Positions 59,441 through 64,000 of a stretch of 64,000 bases of DNA are shown piece by piece. A program made the translations under genes and the position numbers. Source of the DNA: Streptomyces sp. NBC_01314 (GTDB lineage: Bacteria > Actinomycetota > Actinomycetes > Streptomycetales > Streptomycetaceae); contig NZ_CP108394.1 in the NCBI RefSeq assembly GCF_041435215.1, forward strand, positions 5,208,001 through 5,272,000, read 5' to 3'. The stretch's first letter is position 1. The number at the start of each line of letters is the position of its first letter. The notes beneath the pieces are model-generated. The model ran no database searches. It saw only the letters and a list, made by a program, of their open reading frames with translations, and was not told the origin of the DNA.

Positions 59441-62400
59441 GTGGAGTTACGTGCGAGACCCCTACGTTCCGTCATGGCGGCAGGGGCGGTTTCAACGGCC
59501 CTGCTGCTCGCCGGTGTCCCGGTCGGGGCGGCCCAGGCCGCGCCCGCCGGTGACCCGGCCGACGGGCGTCCCGGGACGGTGGCCGAGGGCGCGAGCGGCC
59601 TCGGCAAGTCCCAGAAGGTGAGAACGGTGACGCTCGTCACCGGCGACCGGGTCCGGGTGGACGGTGCCGGAAAGGTCATCGGCGTGGAGCGGGCGAAGGG
59701 CCGGGAGCGGGTTCCCTTCTCGGTCCGGGTGGTCGACGGGCACACCCGAGTGGTGCCGGGCGACGCCCAGTTGCTGCTCGCGCAGGGCAAGCTGGACACC
59801 CGGCTGTTCGACGTGACCCAGTTGCTGTTGGACGGCTACGACGACGACGGCCGGTCCGACCTGCCGCTGATCGTCACGTTCCGGGGCAAGAAGGCGCCCT
59901 CGATGAGCCCGTTCACCGGGGCCGGGGCGAAGGTCGGCCGGGCGTTGCCGGTGGTCAACGGCAAGGCGATGCGCCCCGTGAAGAAGCGCGGCGCCGACTT
60001 CTGGAACACCGTCACCGGTAGTGGTGGAAAGGCCGACGAGGCAGCGGAGTTCACCGCCTCGACGGCCGTCGAGAAGGTGTGGCTGGACGGCAAGCGCAAG
60101 GCGAGCCTCGACAAGAGCGTGTCGCAGATCGGCGCGCCGACCGCCTGGGCAGCCGGTTACGACGGCACGGGCGTCAAGGTCGCCGTCCTCGACACCGGGA
60201 TCGACACCACGCACGCGGACCTCGCAGGCCAGGTGACCGCCGAGCAGGACTTCACCGGATCGTCGGGCACCGGCGACAAGGTCGGCCACGGCACGCACGT
60301 GGCGTCCACCGTGGCCGGTACCGGCGCCAAAGCCGGGGGCAAGTACAAGGGTGTCGCCCCCGGCGCGAAGATTCTGAACGGCAAGGTTCTCAACGACAGC
60401 GGTTTCGGCATGGACTCCGAGATCATCGCGGGCATGGAGTGGGCGGTGGCCCAGGGGGCCGCGGTCGTCAACCTCAGCCTCGGCGGCGACGACATGCCCG
60501 GTGTCGACCCGGTGGAGGAGACGGTCAACCGGCTCTCCGCCGAGTCGGACGCCCTGTTCGTCATCTCGGCCGGAAACTCGGGCAGGGCTGGTGAGAGCAC
60601 GGTCGGCTCGCCCGGCAGCGCGGACGCCGCGCTGACCGTCGGCGCGGTCGACAAGTCCGACGCTCTCGCCGACTTCTCCAGCCGGGGCCCGCGTGTCGGG
60701 GACGGCGGGGTCAAGCCCGACCTGACCGCGCCCGGTGTCGACATCACGGCCGCCTCGGCCGTCGGCAGCGCCCTGGAGGAGGAGTACCCCTCCGACATAC
60801 CCGGCTACCTCACCATCGGCGGCACCTCCATGGCGGCCCCGCATGTCGCGGGCGCCGCCGCCATGCTCGCCCAGCAGCATCCCGACTGGACCGGTGAGCG
60901 CCTCAAGGCGGTCCTGACGGGCTCGGCCAAGCCGGGCGCGTACAGCTCCTTCCAGCAGGGCACCGGCCGCACCGACCTGGTCCGGGCGATCGGCCAGAGC
61001 GTCATCACCGAGCAGCAGCCGCTCGACTTCGGTCTCCAGCAGTGGCCGCACGGCGACGACACCCCGACGACCAAGCAGGTGACGTACCGCAACCTCGGTA
61101 CGGAGCCGGTCACCCTCGACCTGTCCGTCGACGCACTCTCGGTGGACGGCAAGCCCGCCGACCAGGGCATGTTCGCCGTGTCGCCGCAGCAGGTCACCGT
61201 CCCGGCGGGTGGTACGGCGACCGCCGACGTCACCGCCGACACCCGCGCCGGCAGCGCCGACGGCTCCTTCGGCGGCTCGGTGCAGGCCACTTCCGCCGAC
61301 GGCAAGGTCCAGGTGCGCACCGCCGTCGGCGTGGAGCGCGAGGTCGAGTCGTACAGCCTGACGCTGAAGCACCTCGACGAGAACGGCGCGCCGACCGGCG
61401 ACGCCGCCACCTCCGTCTCCAACCTCAACAGTGAGTTCTACGCCGACTACGCCGACGAGCAGGACGGTGAGCTCACGGTGCGGCTGCCGAAGGGCGACTA
61501 CTCCCTCAGCGGGGTGATCCACCCGTCCTACGAATCCGCCACCCACGCCATCCTGGTGCAGCCAAAGCTGACCCTGGACCGGGACAGCACCTTCACGGTC
61601 GACGCCCGGCAGACGCGGCCGGTGGACATCACCGTGCCCGACCCGGCGGCCGAGAACACCGAAGCCATGGCCTACTTCAGCTACGCCAGGGGCGAGGGCC
61701 TGCGCCCGGGCACCATGGAGTTCATCCTGCCCACGTTCAAGGGCACGACCTTCGGACAGCTCGGGCCCGAGGTGTCCGCCGACCAGGCGTCCGCCGTGTT
61801 CGCCGGCGACTGGACCCGCAAGGACGCCGAGGGCCGGCCGGTCACCTACCACCTGGGCTGGAACCGCTCCGATGGCCTGGACGGCTTCGCCGCCGAGGTG
61901 CGGCAGAACCAGCTCGCCAAGGTCGATCTCCAGGTCGGCGTGCCCGTCGCGGGGAGGCGTGTCCAGGCCGAGGTGTCTCCGCACACCGCCGACGGGGACC
62001 TGATCATCGGCGACCACGACCTGCGGGGCGACCTGCCGCTGCGTACCACGGACTACGTCCTCGACAACGACGTCAAGTGGTCCTTCCGCGCCTGGCAGAT
62101 GTTCGGCGAGGACCGCGAGACGCGCTCCGAGAACTTCCTGATGCGGATGCCGAGGACCTGGCAGGCCGGTCGCAGCTACACCGAGCGGTTCAACGTCGGG
62201 GTCTTCGGCCCGACCCTGCCCGCCGCCGGTGACCTCGGACCGGAGCGGGGAAACCCCGGCATCATGCGGTACGGAAACGTCATCAGGGCCTTCCTCCCGC
62301 AGTTCGGCGACGGCGCCGGACACTGGGGCCTCAGCGACTACACCTCGGTGACCAGCTCGCTCCAGGCGGACGGCAAGGAGATCCCCGACGGCTACGGCCC

Positions 62401-62869
62401 GCCGATCGACCTCACCGAGTACACCGTCCCCGCCCAGGACAGCGCGTACAAACTGACCGTGGACGCGTCCCGTGATCCCGCGGTGTACCCGGTCAGCACG
62501 CGCGTGCGTACCGAGTGGACCTTCCGCTCCGCCACCACCCCCGAGAACGGGAACACCGCCCTCCCGCTGTCGGTGATCCGCTTCTCGCCCGACCTCAGCC
62601 TGTCCAGCACAGCGAAGGCGGGCAAGCGGTTCTCGGTGCCCTTCACCGTCCAGGGCGCGGCGGCCGGCCAGCGGCCCGCCAAGCTCGCCTTCGAGGTCTC
62701 GTACGACGAAGGCACCACCTGGCAGCCCACCAAGGCCGTCGGCGGTACGCACCTGTCACTGAAGCACCCGGCGAAGGCGGGCTCCGTCTCCCTGCGCGCC
62801 AAGCTGACCGACCGCGCCGGAAACACCCTGGCCCAGACGATCGAGCGCGCCTACAACACGACCCTGTAA
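59441..62869 (+). CDS. large secreted S8 subtilisin-like serine protease
   Basis: 1142 residues from GTG 59441 (GGAG 5 bp upstream, after the predicted promoter); ATG 59417 is an alternative. Signal peptide RPLRSVMAAGAVSTALLLAG, then a propeptide (~40-215). The S8 domain has D251 (VAVLDTGIDTTHADL), H283 (VGHGTHVASTVAG), oxyanion Asn in VISAGNSGRAG and S463 (GGTSMAAPHVAGAAAML). About 600 residues of C-terminal beta-domains follow. It degrades extracellular protein and probably matures by autoproteolysis. It is a single gene with its own terminator. Confidence 0.92.
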   Translation: MELRARPLRSVMAAGAVSTALLLAGVPVGAAQAAPAGDPADGRPGTVAEGASGLGKSQKVRTVTLVTGDRVRVDGAGKVIGVERAKGRERVPFSVRVVDGHTRVVPGDAQLLLAQGKLDTRLFDVTQLLLDGYDDDGRSDLPLIVTFRGKKAPSMSPFTGAGAKVGRALPVVNGKAMRPVKKRGADFWNTVTGSGGKADEAAEFTASTAVEKVWLDGKRKASLDKSVSQIGAPTAWAAGYDGTGVKVAVLDTGIDTTHADLAGQVTAEQDFTGSSGTGDKVGHGTHVASTVAGTGAKAGGKYKGVAPGAKILNGKVLNDSGFGMDSEIIAGMEWAVAQGAAVVNLSLGGDDMPGVDPVEETVNRLSAESDALFVISAGNSGRAGESTVGSPGSADAALTVGAVDKSDALADFSSRGPRVGDGGVKPDLTAPGVDITAASAVGSALEEEYPSDIPGYLTIGGTSMAAPHVAGAAAMLAQQHPDWTGERLKAVLTGSAKPGAYSSFQQGTGRTDLVRAIGQSVITEQQPLDFGLQQWPHGDDTPTTKQVTYRNLGTEPVTLDLSVDALSVDGKPADQGMFAVSPQQVTVPAGGTATADVTADTRAGSADGSFGGSVQATSADGKVQVRTAVGVEREVESYSLTLKHLDENGAPTGDAATSVSNLNSEFYADYADEQDGELTVRLPKGDYSLSGVIHPSYESATHAILVQPKLTLDRDSTFTVDARQTRPVDITVPDPAAENTEAMAYFSYARGEGLRPGTMEFILPTFKGTTFGQLGPEVSADQASAVFAGDWTRKDAEGRPVTYHLGWNRSDGLDGFAAEVRQNQLAKVDLQVGVPVAGRRVQAEVSPHTADGDLIIGDHDLRGDLPLRTTDYVLDNDVKWSFRAWQMFGEDRETRSENFLMRMPRTWQAGRSYTERFNVGVFGPTLPAAGDLGPERGNPGIMRYGNVIRAFLPQFGDGAGHWGLSDYTSVTSSLQADGKEIPDGYGPPIDLTEYTVPAQDSAYKLTVDASRDPAVYPVSTRVRTEWTFRSATTPENGNTALPLSVIRFSPDLSLSSTAKAGKRFSVPFTVQGAAAGQRPAKLAFEVSYDEGTTWQPTKAVGGTHLSLKHPAKAGSVSLRAKLTDRAGNTLAQTIERAYNTTL

Positions 62870-62892
62870 CCCGCTGGTTCTTGCACTCGGCC

Positions 62893-62923
62893 TCGCCCGG
62901 GGTGGTGACACCACTCCGGGCGA
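62893..62923. terminator. hairpin terminator of the subtilase gene
   Basis: 15-bp stem with one mismatch (62893-62907 with 62909-62923), 24 bp after the stop codon. Confidence 0.65.
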
Positions 62924-62996
62924 AGCTGTGTGTGAGACGTACGGCGACTGGCGTACCCCTATTCCGTCGCCTCAGGCCCCAGTGAGACCAACCAAC

Positions 62997-63140
62997 ATCA
63001 GGTGGCTGATGGCTGGCTACGCGGCACGGGCGCCGGCCGGGCTGGAGCGGGGCGGAGACAGGAGCGCAGGCCCGGCCGGGGTCGGGCCGAGCGCGGGGTG
63101 CGGAGCGAGCCGCTTTGAACCCGTAGAGAAGTTGTAACTC
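62997..63140 (+). repeat. dispersed ~140-bp repeat, chromosomal copy
   Basis: Matches the reverse complement of 49359-49504 throughout, including the CCGGCCGGGC hairpin arms, GAGCGAGCCGC and TTGAACCCG. Between the subtilase terminator and 63480 there is no convincing gene. Confidence 0.7.
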
Positions 63141-63171
63141 AACGACTGGTGGCGTTTTTGTCTTGTCTCGG

Positions 63172-63208
63172 TTGATGCTTGACGCAGTGGCCTCACTTGA
63201 TGCTTGAC
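63172..63208. repeat. 12-bp direct repeat pair
   Basis: TTGATGCTTGAC occurs at 63172-63183 and 63197-63208 in the gene-free stretch before the permease end. Role unknown. Confidence 0.5.
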
Positions 63209-63480
63209 ACCGCTTGCCCCGACATAGCTGCGCGCGTCTGATCGGTGTGAGGAAGACGCGCCACCTCCGGCACGTGTGCGGGGCGACTGCCGACCGGCCC
63301 CGGACCGCACAGCAGAAACCCCTGGGTGCCCGGAGGCGGAGAAGTTGTACCGGACCTGGTGGGGCCTCTGGAGCGAGGTGGGCCGCAGGCTGGGCCAGGC
63401 TTCCGGCGGCCTCACGCGTCGCGACCCCAGCCTCAACGGGCCGTGAAGCCGCCTCCACTGTGACTTCGGCCGGTGCGGGG

Positions 63481-64000
63481 CTACGACGGTGCGCGGAGGG
63501 CGTCCGCCGGTTCCATGCGGGCGGCGCGGAGGGACGGGTAGAGGCCGGCGAGCAGGCCGACGAGGGCTCCGGCGAGCGGGGCGCCGAGGGCGAGCCGCAG
63601 GTCGAGGACCGGGGTCCAGTCCTTGACTACGGCGACGCACACCACGACGGCGATGCCCAGGGACGCTCCGATGACGCCGCCCAGCAGGCCGATGGTCGTC
63701 GACTCCAGGAGGAACTGGCCCGCGACCTGCCGTCGTGACGCGCCCAGCGCCCGCCGCAGCCCGATCTCCCCGACCCGTTCCATCACCGTCACCAGGGTCA
63801 CGTTGGCGATGCCGATCGCGCCCACCACGAGCGAGACCAGGCCGAGGACGAGGAAGAGACCGTTGACGTCGTTCTGGACGCCGTCGCGGGACTTGGACAG
63901 ATCGGGCGGCGCCACGACGGTGAGCGCGTCCTCGTGCCCGGGCGCCAGGGCGATCGGCGCCTGGCGCGCCACCTGCCGGGCGGCACCGAGCGAGGTGTTG
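63481..64000 (-). CDS. C-terminal part of a MacB/FtsX-type ABC transporter permease
   Basis: The frame is open at the right window edge, so about the last 172 codons are visible. It has a soluble periplasmic segment, then the FtsX core: LFLVLGLVSLVVGAIGIANV, the signature RVGEIGLRRALGASRRQVAG, and two more helices (LLGGVIGASLGIAVVVCVAV, LAGALVGLLAGLYPSLRAAR) ending in EPADALR. MacB-type permeases work with an ATPase in lipoprotein, peptide or drug export. The ATPase gene should lie beyond the edge. Confidence 0.9.
   Translation of the reverse strand, partial: NTSLGAARQVARQAPIALAPGHEDALTVVAPPDLSKSRDGVQNDVNGLFLVLGLVSLVVGAIGIANVTLVTVMERVGEIGLRRALGASRRQVAGQFLLESTTIGLLGGVIGASLGIAVVVCVAVVKDWTPVLDLRLALGAPLAGALVGLLAGLYPSLRAARMEPADALRAPS

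Noticed and set aside
59492..62752. 1086-codon minus-strand open frame opposite the subtilase
   Set aside because: Antisense artefact of GC bias; the plus strand carries a complete catalytic triad and signal peptide.

Overview
The window is high-GC actinobacterial DNA and almost certainly comes from a Streptomyces chromosome. The evidence is pervasive third-position G/C, an intact dnaK-grpE-dnaJ-hspR operon with HspR operators, Wbl and GntR regulators, two WhiJ-type XRE/DUF397/ATPase modules, and a pSAM2-like integrative element in a tRNA-Gly gene. No rRNA, CRISPR array or biosynthetic gene cluster was seen.

Region 1 (1-9.2 kb) is an accessory block. Two paralogous small proteins precede a protein with ADP-ribosyl-cyclase/CD38-like catalytic spacing (929-2005), which is translationally coupled to a membrane protein. 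A large Wbl-winged-helix fusion, a short GntR regulator with two small partners, a zinc-ribbon protein and a 915-residue HEVGE/Rossmann protein follow. The 915-residue protein and the cyclase-like protein share a Pro-rich tail with a P-x-W-x-V-G motif. I read this block as a candidate NAD-targeting toxin or effector locus; that reading is inference.

Region 2 (9.2-22 kb) holds a Uma2 nuclease-like gene, a first WhiJ-type module, a secreted pectinesterase, the dnaK heat-shock operon, a WecA-like membrane protein lacking expected aspartates, and an EtfD-like membrane iron-sulfur oxidoreductase for electrons from fatty-acid oxidation.

Region 3 (22-39 kb) is dominated by secreted proteins. There is an internally duplicated lipoprotein and six FG-GAP/VCBS proteins, five of them in tandem, each with exactly seven Ca-binding DxxGDGxxD-type loops (a seven-bladed propeller). 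Five of the six are preceded by CAACC-N17-GTC(T/A), an ECF-sigma-like promoter pattern. The same pattern precedes a secreted subtilase at 59.4 kb, which suggests one extracytoplasmic regulon. A second WhiJ-type module, a YIP1 protein and the dcd-phosphoribosyltransferase pair complete the region.

Region 4 (39.4-58.5 kb) is an actinomycete integrative and conjugative element in tRNA-Gly(CCC), bounded by a perfect 45-bp direct repeat. Its core is int-xis-repSA, small spd-type genes, spdB, an FtsK-like transfer ATPase and a KorSA-like GntR repressor with operators. Its cargo looks like a defence island: a DUF262-AlbA fusion, DUF4265, a nuclease-STAND ATPase resembling Avs proteins, and an HNH nuclease/methyltransferase pair. 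A fossil attachment site with a tRNA-Arg(CCT) 3' half and its own pair of integrase arm sites lies inside it, so the element appears to be a composite of at least two elements.

Region 5 (58.5-64 kb) is chromosome again: a decayed transposase-like gene, the large subtilase, a dispersed ~140-bp repeat whose inverted copy lies inside the element, and the end of a MacB/FtsX-type permease cut by the window edge.
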